The notes below the pieces were generated by a model that saw only the letters and a program-made list of their open reading frames with translations, did no database searches and was not told the origin of the DNA. Positions 40,232-47,786 of a stretch of DNA of 64,000 nt are shown piece by piece. Source of the stretch: AC-32 sp038237925 (lineage in GTDB: Bacteria; Actinomycetota; Thermoleophilia; Gaiellales; Gaiellaceae); assembly GCA_038237925.1 (NCBI GenBank), contig JBBRYF010000012.1, positions 1 through 64,000 on the forward strand. The letters are read 5' to 3'. Both the position numbers and the translations under genes were made by a program. The stretch's first letter is position 1. Every line of letters starts with the position of its first letter.

Positions 40232-41028
40232 TAACGACGCCGCAGGAGACCGGTGTCCTGCGTCAGGCGCTGCGAGATGATCACCGGGATCAGGGTCAGC
40301 AGGATGACCGCGAACACGACCGCGTTCACGATCGGGAGCTGCTGGCCGCGCTGGATCTTGTCGAGGATGAAGATCGGCAGCGTCGCCTGGCTCCCCGCGG
40401 TGAACGTGGTCACGATCACCTCGTCGAACGAGAGCGCGAACGCGAGCAGCCCGCCCGCGACGAGGGCGGTCGACAGCACCGGCCAGACGACGAAGCGGAA
40501 CGTCTGCCAGCCGTCGGCGCCGAGGTCCATCGAAGCCTCGAGCAGCGACGGCGACGTCCTCCGCAGGCGCGCGAGCACGTTGTTGTAGACGACGACCACG
40601 CAGAAGGTCGCGTGGCCGATGACGATCGTCCAGATCGAGAACGGCAGGCCGGCGAAGACGTAGAACGAGTTCAACGCCATCCCCGTGATGATCCCGGGGA
40701 GGGCGATCGGCAGCAGCAACAGGAACGAGATCGTCTCGCGGCCGAAGAAGCGGAAGCGGTGGATTGCGAAGGCGGCCGCCGAGCCGAGCACGATCGCGGT
40801 CGCGGTCGCGATCAGCCCCACGCGCAACGAGAGCCACAGCGCCGAGCGGACATCGGGGTCGTGCCACGCATCGCGGAACCAGTGGGCCGTGAAGCTCGAG
40901 ATCGGCCAGCTCTGGATGCTCGAGCTGTTGAACGCGTAGAGCATGATGATCAGGAGCGGGATCCAGAGGAACGCGATCACGATCACCGTCGCGACTCGCA
41001 GCCCGATGTGCGTGGCGCGCGTTCCCAT
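40231..41028 (-). CDS. potC: Second polyamine-type ABC permease (PotC-like)
   Basis: 265 residues from ATG 41028, sharing one base with the stop of its partner permease (TGATG). Six transmembrane helices; EAA loop SLLEASMDLGADGWQTFRFVVWP. The segment TTFTAGSQATLPIFILDKI is typical of YdcV/PotC proteins. A hairpin overlies the stop codon. Confidence 0.9.
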   Translation of the reverse strand: MGTRATHIGLRVATVIVIAFLWIPLLIIMLYAFNSSSIQSWPISSFTAHWFRDAWHDPDVRSALWLSLRVGLIATATAIVLGSAAAFAIHRFRFFGRETISFLLLLPIALPGIITGMALNSFYVFAGLPFSIWTIVIGHATFCVVVVYNNVLARLRRTSPSLLEASMDLGADGWQTFRFVVWPVLSTALVAGGLLAFALSFDEVIVTTFTAGSQATLPIFILDKIQRGQQLPIVNAVVFAVILLTLIPVIISQRLTQDTGLLRRR

Positions 41029-41936
41029 CAGAGCGCCTCGAAGGCGCCGAGCCGGCGCGCGATCGAGAGGTAGACCGCCATCACGACCACCGGCACCGTG
41101 GCGAACGCGGCGGCGAACGGGACGTTCGGCTGCCCGATCTGCTCCTCGACGACGTTGCCGATGAAGCTCGAGCTCGACCCGCCGACCAGCAGCGGCGTGA
41201 TGAAGTCGCCGAGGGTCAACGAGAACGTGAAGATCGACCCGGCGACGAGGCCCGGCAGCGCAAGCGGCAGGATCACGCTTCTCAGCGTCCGCCAGCCTCT
41301 GCCGCCGAGGTCCTGCGAAGCCTCGAGGTAGCTCTCGGGAATCCGCTCGAGCGCGGCGTAGACAGGCAGGATCATGAACGGCAGCCACACGTACGAGAAG
41401 ACGATCCACATCGCCCAGTTCGTGTACAGCAGCCCGACGTTCGGCAGCCCGACCTTGTTCAGCGACCAGTTCAGCGCCCCGTCGTGGGCGAGGATCGTCC
41501 GCCAGGCGTAGATCCGCACGAGGTAGCTCGACCAGAGCGGCATCAGCACGAGCACGAAGAGGAGCGCACGCGTCCGGGCATGGGCGACCCGTGCCATGAA
41601 GAAGGCGAGCGGGAACGCGATCACGGCATCGGTCAGCGTCACCGCCGTGGCGAGCGCGATCGTGCGCACCGCGATCCGCCGGTAGACGCTGTCGTGGACG
41701 AGCGTGCTGAAGTTGCTCAGCGTCCAGACGTGCTCGATCCGGGCCGTGAACGCGTTCACTTCCCAGAACGCGGAGACGAACAGCGCGACCAACGCGCCGA
41801 CGTAGACGACGACGAAGACGAGCAGCGGCAGCGAGAGCAGCGCGACCGCCTTCAACCACGGCCGCCGCCAGAGCGCCGCCGACAGCCGGAGGCGGGCCCT
41901 CCGCAGGGAAGGGCCCGCCACCGCCAGGTCAGACAA
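41028..41936 (-). CDS. potB: Second polyamine-type ABC permease (PotB-like)
   Basis: 302 residues from TTG 41936, 3 nt after the stop of the binding-protein gene; no standard ATG or GTG lies near. Six helices; EAA loop YLEASQDLGGRGWRTLRSVIL. The cytoplasmic N-terminus is longer than usual (about 25 basic residues). Forms the channel with the following permease. Confidence 0.88.
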   Translation of the reverse strand: MSDLAVAGPSLRRARLRLSAALWRRPWLKAVALLSLPLLVFVVVYVGALVALFVSAFWEVNAFTARIEHVWTLSNFSTLVHDSVYRRIAVRTIALATAVTLTDAVIAFPLAFFMARVAHARTRALLFVLVLMPLWSSYLVRIYAWRTILAHDGALNWSLNKVGLPNVGLLYTNWAMWIVFSYVWLPFMILPVYAALERIPESYLEASQDLGGRGWRTLRSVILPLALPGLVAGSIFTFSLTLGDFITPLLVGGSSSSFIGNVVEEQIGQPNVPFAAAFATVPVVVMAVYLSIARRLGAFEAL

Positions 41937-41939
41937 CGG

Positions 41940-43142
41940 TCATCCCGTGATCTGCGTCCAGGCTGTCTGCCACTTGCTGTAGTCGACGCAGTCCTTCTTG
42001 CCGTTGCCGCAATCGGCCACGGGCGTCTTCCAGAACTTGATCGACTTGAAGTACGCGTCCGGCGCGTTCGCGTGGTACTGGGCGCACGAGCCGGCCTGGA
42101 TCTTGTTCATGAAGAGACACGCCTTCGTGTTGGCGGGGGTTTCGCCGAACCCGAGCGCCTGCTGCGCCTGGACCTTCGGCGTCGAGACCCACTTCATCCA
42201 CATGTAGGCGCAGTTCGGATGCTTTGCCTTCTTGGCCAGCATCCACGTGTCGGCCCAGCCGGTGGCGCCTTCCTTCGGGATGATCTCCCTGACCGGCACC
42301 TTGTCGGACTGGAGGGTCAGCGTCTGGTACGGCCACGCCGCCCCCATCGTCACGTCGCCGTTCTTGAACGCGGTGATCTCGTCCGAGGCGTAGCCCCAGT
42401 ACGTCTTGACGAGGGACTTCTGCTGCTTCAGGAGCTTGATCGTCGCGTCGAGCTGCGACTGGGTCAGCTCGTAGGGATCGGTGATCCCGAGCGACGGCTT
42501 GGTCTTCGACAGGTAGAGCGCCGCGTCCGCGATCTGGATCGGGTTGTTGGGCACCGTGATCTTGCCCTTGTTGGCGGGGCTGTACAGCGTCGACCAGGAC
42601 GTGGGCGCGGGTGTCGCCTTCTGCGTGTTGTAGAGGAGCGTGTTCGGGCCCCACTGCAGCGAGACGCCGTAGTGCACGCCCTTGACGGTGTTGTGCGCCG
42701 GCGACTTCAGCTGCGGGATGAAGTCCTTCCAGCCCGGGATCAGGTTGACGTTGACGGGCTGCACGTCGCCGCCGAAGATGAGGCGCAGCGTCGCGTCGCC
42801 GGAGGCCGAGACCATGTCGTACTGGCCGCCTCCGCCGCCGCCACCGGTGCGCATCAGCGCGACCATTTGGTTCGACGAGCCAGCGTCCTTCAGATGTACC
42901 TTGCAGCCCGTCTGGGTCTCGAAGGGCTTGCGCCAGGTGGCGAGCGCGTAGCCCGGCCACTCGATCAGGTTCAGCTTGCCTTCGCCTTTGCCGATCGCGG
43001 TCGGGAGATTCGACCCGCCCGTGCTCGACGTCTTGTCACTGCTGCTCTTGCTCGAGCCGCAGCCGGCGGCCGTGATCGCGAGCGCGCCGACAAGGAGCGT
43101 GCACGCGCTCCAGCCGAGGACCCGCCTGTGGTGCCTCGTCAT
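41940..43142 (-). CDS. potD: Second polyamine-type substrate-binding lipoprotein (PotD-like)
   Basis: 400 residues from ATG 43142, overlapping the ATPase stop (ATGA). The signal peptide ends in a lipobox (ALAITAAGC). The mature part follows SBP family 8: LNLIEWPGYALATWRKPFE, QYDMVSASGDATLRLIFGG, SLQWGPNTLLYNTQ, DVTMGAAWPYQTL. A run of seven Gly lies just before QYDM. The C-terminal 40 residues carry four Cys (ACLF, SCAQ, DCGN, DCVD), more than usual, perhaps disulfide-linked. It differs clearly from the first PotD, so a different substrate is likely. Confidence 0.88.
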   Translation of the reverse strand: MTRHHRRVLGWSACTLLVGALAITAAGCGSSKSSSDKTSSTGGSNLPTAIGKGEGKLNLIEWPGYALATWRKPFETQTGCKVHLKDAGSSNQMVALMRTGGGGGGGQYDMVSASGDATLRLIFGGDVQPVNVNLIPGWKDFIPQLKSPAHNTVKGVHYGVSLQWGPNTLLYNTQKATPAPTSWSTLYSPANKGKITVPNNPIQIADAALYLSKTKPSLGITDPYELTQSQLDATIKLLKQQKSLVKTYWGYASDEITAFKNGDVTMGAAWPYQTLTLQSDKVPVREIIPKEGATGWADTWMLAKKAKHPNCAYMWMKWVSTPKVQAQQALGFGETPANTKACLFMNKIQAGSCAQYHANAPDAYFKSIKFWKTPVADCGNGKKDCVDYSKWQTAWTQITG

Positions 43143-44218
43143 CGTTCTCCTTCCGTTTCCTCTGGGGGGTTGTCGATCTCGAGCTGGTGTTCTGGGCGCC
43201 ACTCGAGGAGGACCGCACGACCCTTGGCGTCGAGGGCCTGGGCCGACGAGGTCTCGAGGTTCTGTTGGACGACCTGGAGCTCCCCGCCACGGTCGAGCTC
43301 GACCGCGAAGCGGGTCACCATCCCTGCGTAGACGACATCGCGGATCCGCCCGGTCTCGGCGCGCATCCCGCCGGCCGCCGTCGAGCCTGCGTCGCTCAGG
43401 TGGATCTTCTCGGGGCGCACGGCAAAGAGCTTGCCGTCGCGCTCGAGCTCGTTGGAGACGCCGACGAAGCCGGCCACGAAGGCGCTTGCCGGCCGCTCGT
43501 AGACCTCCGCCGGTGTGCCGAGCTGCTCGATCCGCCCCTCGTTGAAGACGGCCAGACGGTCGCTCATCGTCAGCGCCTCGTCCTGGTCGTGGGTGACGTA
43601 GACGAACGTGATCCCCAGGTCTTGCTGGAGGCTCTTGAGGAAGAGCTGCATCTCCTGGCGGAGCTTCAGGTCGAGCGCCCCGAGCGGCTCGTCGAGCAGC
43701 AACACCTCCGGCCGGTTCACGAGCGCGCGGGCGAGCGCCACACGCTGGCGCTGGCCGCCGGAGAGCTGGACGGGCTTGCGCGTCCCGAGGCCTGGCAGGC
43801 GCATTCGCCCCAGCACGTCCTCGACGCGGCCTTCGCGGTCGCGGCGGGAGACGCCCTTCACGCGCAGGCCGTAGCCGACGTTCTCGGCGACCGTCATGTG
43901 CGGGAAGAGCGCGTAGTCCTGGAAGACGGTGTTGACATCACGGGCGTACGGCGGCACGTCGGAGACGTCACGTCCGGCGAGCTCGACCCGGCCCGCGTCG
44001 GGCCGCTCGAACCCCGCGATCAGCCGCAGCGTCGTCGTCTTGCCCGAGCCCGAGGGTCCGAGGAGTGTGAAGAACTCACCCGCGCGGATCTCGAGGTCGA
44101 CGCCGTCGACCGCGGCCACCTCGCCGTAGTTCTTGTGCAGCCCTTCGAGACGCACGGCCGGCGACGCGCCCGTCTGCGCGTCGAGGGGCCGCTCCTCGGT
44201 TCGCTCCTGCAATGACAC
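43139..44218 (-). CDS. potA: Second polyamine-type ABC ATPase (PotA-like)
   Basis: 359 residues from GTG 44218. Walker A GPSGSGKTTTLRLIAG, Q-loop TVFQDYALFPH, signature LSGGQRQRVALARAL, Walker B VLLLDEPLGALD and H-loop VTHDQDEAL are intact; a TOBE domain follows (VRPEKIHLSDAG). Preceded by a small zinc-ribbon gene 12 nt upstream and coupled to the binding-protein gene downstream. Confidence 0.92.
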   Translation of the reverse strand: MSLQERTEERPLDAQTGASPAVRLEGLHKNYGEVAAVDGVDLEIRAGEFFTLLGPSGSGKTTTLRLIAGFERPDAGRVELAGRDVSDVPPYARDVNTVFQDYALFPHMTVAENVGYGLRVKGVSRRDREGRVEDVLGRMRLPGLGTRKPVQLSGGQRQRVALARALVNRPEVLLLDEPLGALDLKLRQEMQLFLKSLQQDLGITFVYVTHDQDEALTMSDRLAVFNEGRIEQLGTPAEVYERPASAFVAGFVGVSNELERDGKLFAVRPEKIHLSDAGSTAAGGMRAETGRIRDVVYAGMVTRFAVELDRGGELQVVQQNLETSSAQALDAKGRAVLLEWRPEHQLEIDNPPEETEGER

Positions 44219-44230
44219 CGCCGGGCGCGA

Positions 44231-44368
44231 TTATTGCCGGTTCTTCGAGGCAGGCGCGCACGACTGCGGCTCGCCCTCGCAGCAGCCGAGCTTGAACGCG
44301 CAGCGCGGGCACTGCCACGTCTGATGGCGCCAGTCCATCGCCGCCCCGCAGCGCAGGCAGCATTCCAC
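44231..44368 (-). CDS. 45-residue zinc-ribbon protein ahead of the second transporter
   Basis: GTG 44368 opens a 45-residue frame ending at TAA 44231-44233, 12 nt before the potA-like GTG. Its nine Cys form ECCLRCG near the start, CPRC 15 residues later, and KLGCCEGE and SCAP beyond: a CxxC-x15-CxxC zinc ribbon plus an extra Cys cluster. High GC at third positions and placement favour a real gene, but there is no clear ribosome-binding site. Role unknown; perhaps a metal- or redox-dependent partner of the operon. Confidence 0.55.
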   Translation of the reverse strand: MECCLRCGAAMDWRHQTWQCPRCAFKLGCCEGEPQSCAPASKNRQ

Positions 44369-44418
44369 CGTGTCGTGCTCGCGATCCAGAGAGGCGACGC
44401 TAGCCGTCGCGCCGGACG

Positions 44419-44628
44419 CTATTCGCCCGCGACCTGCGCGTCCTCGACGCTCTTCGCCTGGCCGACGAGCTCGTCGCCGAGGTCAGGCTTCAAGGCACGG
44501 CCGCCGGCGTGACGGCGCGCCAGCGCGGCGAGCCGCTCAATGGCGTGCGACCGGCGGCGGGCGCCGTTCTGGGGGTCGAAGAAGTACGCCAGAACCGCAC
44601 CGAACACGGCGAATCGAAGTCGTTTCAT
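44419..44628 (-). CDS. 69-residue membrane-anchored small protein
   Basis: ATG 44628 has GGAGG 7 nt upstream. The first 18 residues form one hydrophobic helix (LRFAVFGAVLAYFFDP), then FFDPQNGARRRSHAIERL, a pattern recurring in short actinobacterial proteins of YtxH-like appearance. The rest is charged and helical. Inner-membrane anchor with cytoplasmic tail; function unknown. Confidence 0.65.
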   Translation of the reverse strand: MKRLRFAVFGAVLAYFFDPQNGARRRSHAIERLAALARRHAGGRALKPDLGDELVGQAKSVEDAQVAGE

Positions 44629-44671
44629 CTCAGCCTCCTGGTTGCGAAACCGAGAGCCTAGGCGATGGTGG

Positions 44672-44962
44672 TCAGTCGCCCCAGTCGAAGTCGCGGGACC
44701 GGCTCCACAGGCCTTCGGCGTCCGGCTCGGACTCCTCGGTCGGCCAGGCGATCGGCGTCCGCTCGGTCGTGATCGCGGACTCCTCGCCGTCCATCGTCTC
44801 TTCGATGCGGGCCTGCTCCTCGGTCTTGAAGAGCGGATGGTTCTCGAACGGGTCCTCCGACTTGTAGCGGTCGAGCGGCAACTCCCCCTCGAGCTCCGAG
44901 TTCTTCTGCTTCAGCTCGAGGTGGTCTTGGATGACTTGTGCAAACAGCGAAGAGGTCTCCAC
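44672..44962 (-). CDS. 96-residue acidic protein
   Basis: GTG 44962 follows GGAGGAG at about 9 nt. The N-terminal 30 residues are helical (SLFAQVIQDHLELKQKNSEL); the remainder is acidic and Glu/Asp/Thr/Ser-rich (DPFENHPLFKTEEQARIEE), probably unstructured. Similar short proteins are common hypothetical genes in this lineage. No domain recognised. Confidence 0.6.
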   Translation of the reverse strand: METSSLFAQVIQDHLELKQKNSELEGELPLDRYKSEDPFENHPLFKTEEQARIEETMDGEESAITTERTPIAWPTEESEPDAEGLWSRSRDFDWGD

Positions 44963-45035
44963 CGGCGATGCTCCTCCGTGGGGTTCATGGGCAAGCGGCC
45001 GATTGTAACGCCTAAACCCGCAGACAGCAGCGCTT

Positions 45036-46796
45036 CTAGGTCCGGCGCGCCGTCGGACGCGCCGTGACGACGCGGTTCTTGCCGGCCCGCTTGGCCTCGT
45101 AGAGGGCTCCGTCGGCGGCCGCGACCAGGCCGTCGCCACGGGCCGCCTCCGGGTAGGCGGCGACGCCGAGGCTGACAGTGACGTGGATGCGCGTGCCGTC
45201 CGGGGAGAGGATCGTGCGGTTCTCGAGCGCGAGCCGGGTCCGCTCGGCGAGGCGGGCCGCGCCGTCGAGGTCCGTCCCGGGGAGGACGATCGCGAACTCC
45301 TCGCCGCCCCAGCGCGCGGGCAGGTCGATCTCGCGGACGCACTCGCGCAACGTCTCGGCGAACTCGACGAGGACACCGTCGCCCACGGGGTGGCCGAAGC
45401 GGTCGTTGATCGATTTGAAGCTGTCGAGGTCCGCGAGCACGAACGCGACCGAGCCGCCGAAGCGCTCCGCGCGCATCAGCTCGCCGGCAAGCGCCTCCTC
45501 GCAGTGGCGGCGATTGGCGAGGCCCGTGAGCATGTCGACAAGGGCTTGGCGCGCGACGATCCGGTGCAGCCGCGCGTTCTCGAGCGCAATGGCGGCGTGC
45601 GCGACGAGGGTCGCTGCGGTCCGCCGCTGCTCGACGCTGAAATCCCGGCCCGAGAGCGTGAGCGTGCCGAAGCTCTGGCGTCCCGCCGTCAGCGGCAGCT
45701 CGAAGCCCTCGCCGCGGTCTGAGAGCGTTCCCGACTGCACGATCTCCCCGGCGAGCCCGACGACGAGACCGCCGGTCGCGCCGGTCGTCTCGACCACGGT
45801 TTCCACGATCACGCGCAGGAGCTGGTCGACATCGTGCGTTGCGGCGAGCGCCTCCCCGAAGCGGACGTTGGCGTCGCGCAGGCGCGCGCGCTCGGCGCCC
45901 AGCTCCTCGACCCGGGCCTCGAGCTGGTCGGCCATCTCGTTGAACGCGAGTCCGAGGCGGCCGAACTCGTCGCGACCCTGCACCTCGACCCGCCGGTCCA
46001 GCCGGCCACTGGCGATCGCGTTCGCCGCGCTCACGAGCCGGCCGAGCGAGGCAACGATCGAGCGCCCGACGGCGTAGGCGAGAAGAGCGATCAGCGCGAG
46101 CGAGAGCAGCAGGCCGATCAGGAGACGGCGGTCGGCGGCGGCGACCGCGTGGTCGATGCGCCCCTGTGGTGCAAGCAGCGCGAGAGCGGGCCCAGGCGCG
46201 CCCTCCTGCCGGCCCGCACTAAGTGCACGGTAGGGGTGACCACGCACGGCGATCGTCGTCGCCCTCGGCGGGGCCGGCAATTCGGCACCGCGGAGAGCAG
46301 CAGGACCTGCGGCCACGCGCCCGGCCTCGAGCACGACCAGCGCATCATCGGGGTCGAGGCCGGCCTGAGTTCCTAGGCGGTCGAGCGACGACGAAGTCAG
46401 CGGCACGCCGCCAATCAGCGTTCCGACCCGCTTCCCTCGGACGAGCACGAGGATGCGCATGCCAGCCCCGAACATCCTGGGGCCGAACGAAAAGTCCCGG
46501 GTCTCCAGCCGCACGCCACGGCTCGCTGAGACCAGCCGCCCCAGCTCTGCGCGGTTGCCGCGTTGGAGCGCCTGCTGGAAGCTTTTTCGGCGCGCGAGGC
46601 GTTTTGCTCGCGCGCCTGCCGCGGCGAGTTCCGTCCTATACGCCGGTAGCACCGCTCGCAGTCCGGCTTGGAGCCGGACGTCCACCCGCCGCGTCTCGCT
46701 GCGGCTCTCGACCGCGTGGAGTCCCCACCCTGCGGCGCCGAGTGGGAGCAGTGAAACGAGCAATAAGTACGCGACTAGCTTGAGCTTGAAGCTCAT
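45036..46796 (-). CDS. Membrane diguanylate cyclase (sensor-HAMP-GAF-GGDEF)
   Basis: 586 residues from ATG 46796. An N-terminal transmembrane helix and an extracytoplasmic sensor of about 200 residues are followed by a second helix (LLIGLLLSLALIALLAYAVG) and a HAMP domain (LGRLVSAANAIASGRLDRRV). A coiled coil, a GAF-like domain (ATHDVDQLLRVIVETVVETT) and a C-terminal GGDEF domain with RWGGEEFAIVL (active-site GGEEF) complete it. The I-site RxxD upstream of GGEEF is present as RECVREIDLPAR, compatible with product inhibition. It makes c-di-GMP in response to an external signal. Monocistronic. Confidence 0.9.
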   Translation of the reverse strand: MSFKLKLVAYLLLVSLLPLGAAGWGLHAVESRSETRRVDVRLQAGLRAVLPAYRTELAAAGARAKRLARRKSFQQALQRGNRAELGRLVSASRGVRLETRDFSFGPRMFGAGMRILVLVRGKRVGTLIGGVPLTSSSLDRLGTQAGLDPDDALVVLEAGRVAAGPAALRGAELPAPPRATTIAVRGHPYRALSAGRQEGAPGPALALLAPQGRIDHAVAAADRRLLIGLLLSLALIALLAYAVGRSIVASLGRLVSAANAIASGRLDRRVEVQGRDEFGRLGLAFNEMADQLEARVEELGAERARLRDANVRFGEALAATHDVDQLLRVIVETVVETTGATGGLVVGLAGEIVQSGTLSDRGEGFELPLTAGRQSFGTLTLSGRDFSVEQRRTAATLVAHAAIALENARLHRIVARQALVDMLTGLANRRHCEEALAGELMRAERFGGSVAFVLADLDSFKSINDRFGHPVGDGVLVEFAETLRECVREIDLPARWGGEEFAIVLPGTDLDGAARLAERTRLALENRTILSPDGTRIHVTVSLGVAAYPEAARGDGLVAAADGALYEAKRAGKNRVVTARPTARRT

Positions 46797-46869
46797 GACT
46801 CACAATTTAGGTTGATAGCGATTGCCGCCGATACCATGACCAAGTGATTCGGCATAAGACGGGGAGCTC

Positions 46870-47601
46870 GTGAGCAGGGGTCTCACATTCATGGCCGCCG
46901 CCGCAGTTACGGGAACTGCGTTTGCGTCAGCTGTGTCGCTACCTGCGCTCGTTACGCTCGGCTCGGATCCCCCGCCGAAGTCGCTGCCGCTCGTAGGTGG
47001 CGGCTCACGCACATTCGTACCTGCTGCGCCGCTCGCACCAGCTCAGGCCGGAACGCGTGGCCGGCAGAGCGGCCGAGGAGCGCTCCCCGCTGAGAATGCG
47101 GGCCTGGCGAACATTCTCCCGGGAAGCGCCTCGTCTTTGGGGGCATTCCCTGTGAATCCTCGCGGCGCCGGGCCTGTGGGGCGTACCGCAGCGCCTGCTC
47201 CCGGGAACGTTCGGCCAACTCGGCCCCCGCCACCTCCGCCCCCGCCGCCTCCTCCTCCTCCTCCTCCCCCGCCGCCGCCGCCGCCGCCTCCGCCGCCGCC
47301 TCCTCCTCCGCCGCCGCCGCCCGCGTCGGCTCCGGTACACAGGCATGGACGCGGCCTGGGGCACCAGAAGCCCAAGCACGATCCCGGGCCTCCGCCGAAG
47401 CACGACCCCGGGCCTCCGCCCAAGCACGATCCCGGGCCTCCGCCCAAGCACGATCCCGGGCCTCCGCCCAAGCACGACCCCGGGCCTCCGCCGAAGCACG
47501 ATCCCGGGCCTCCGCCCAAGCACGATCCCGGGCCTCCGCCCAAGCACGATCCGCCACCTTCAGGCGGCGGGGACGGAAACGGCCGCGGCCGGAAGCGCTA
47601 G
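46870..47601 (+). CDS. Secreted poly-proline and KHDPGPPP-repeat protein
   Basis: 243 residues from GTG 46870 (GGGGAG upstream). The N-terminus has a signal-like hydrophobic stretch (LTFMAAAAVTGTAFASAVSL). After a Gly/Ala/Pro-rich linker comes an uninterrupted run of about 36 Pro (near 47220-47325), then seven exact copies of KHDPGPPP (24-bp DNA repeat) and a truncated eighth, ending in a basic Gly/Arg tail. The His-Asp pairs spaced by prolines could bind metal, and a poly-Pro II rod would span the cell wall. No known domain. The minus strand also gives open frames here because the repeat is GC-rich; those are shadows. Confidence 0.7.
   Translation: MSRGLTFMAAAAVTGTAFASAVSLPALVTLGSDPPPKSLPLVGGGSRTFVPAAPLAPAQAGTRGRQSGRGALPAENAGLANILPGSASSLGAFPVNPRGAGPVGRTAAPAPGNVRPTRPPPPPPPPPPPPPPPPPPPPPPPPPPPPPPPPPASAPVHRHGRGLGHQKPKHDPGPPPKHDPGPPPKHDPGPPPKHDPGPPPKHDPGPPPKHDPGPPPKHDPGPPPKHDPPPSGGGDGNGRGRKR
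47374..47541 (+). repeat. 24-bp tandem repeat (7 units)
   Basis: Seven consecutive units of AAGCACGATCCCGGGCCTCC plus GCCC begin at 47374, 47398, 47422, 47446, 47470, 47494 and 47518, differing only at synonymous positions (GAT/GAC, CCC/CCG); a partial unit starts at 47542. Such repeats expand and contract by slippage. Confidence 0.95.
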
Positions 47602-47610
47602 GCTCCCGCC

Positions 47611-47784
47611 GTGCCTCCCTTCCGCGTTCTGCGCCGCGCCGGCCCACTTGGCGTCGCACTCACCGCCTGGGACATCTGGCGGCGCATCCCGAAGCAGCAC
47701 CGGAAGACAATCGTCCGCCAAGCTCGCAAGCACGGGCCGAAGGTCGCCGCTCGCGTGATGCAGCAGCGGCAGCGCCGCCGCTAG
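47611..47784 (+). CDS. 57-residue basic protein
   Basis: GTG 47611 starts 9 nt after the repeat-protein stop; the frame ends at TAG 47782-47784. The product is strongly basic (16 Arg, four Lys) with one amphipathic segment (LGVALTAWDIWRRIPKQHRK) and ends MQQRQRRR. It may bind nucleic acid or membrane. It ends 2 nt before the convergent sucA stop. Confidence 0.5.
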   Translation: MPPFRVLRRAGPLGVALTAWDIWRRIPKQHRKTIVRQARKHGPKVAARVMQQRQRRR

Positions 47785-47786
47785 AG

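Noticed and set aside
47374..47555. CRISPR-like array
   Set aside because: The repeats are directly adjacent without spacers and encode an in-frame octapeptide, so this is a coding tandem repeat. No cas-like genes occur in the window.
47005..47659. Long minus-strand frames rich in Gly/Arg opposite the proline repeats
   Set aside because: They mirror the GC-rich repeat codons on the plus strand, have no ribosome-binding site and no protein-like composition.
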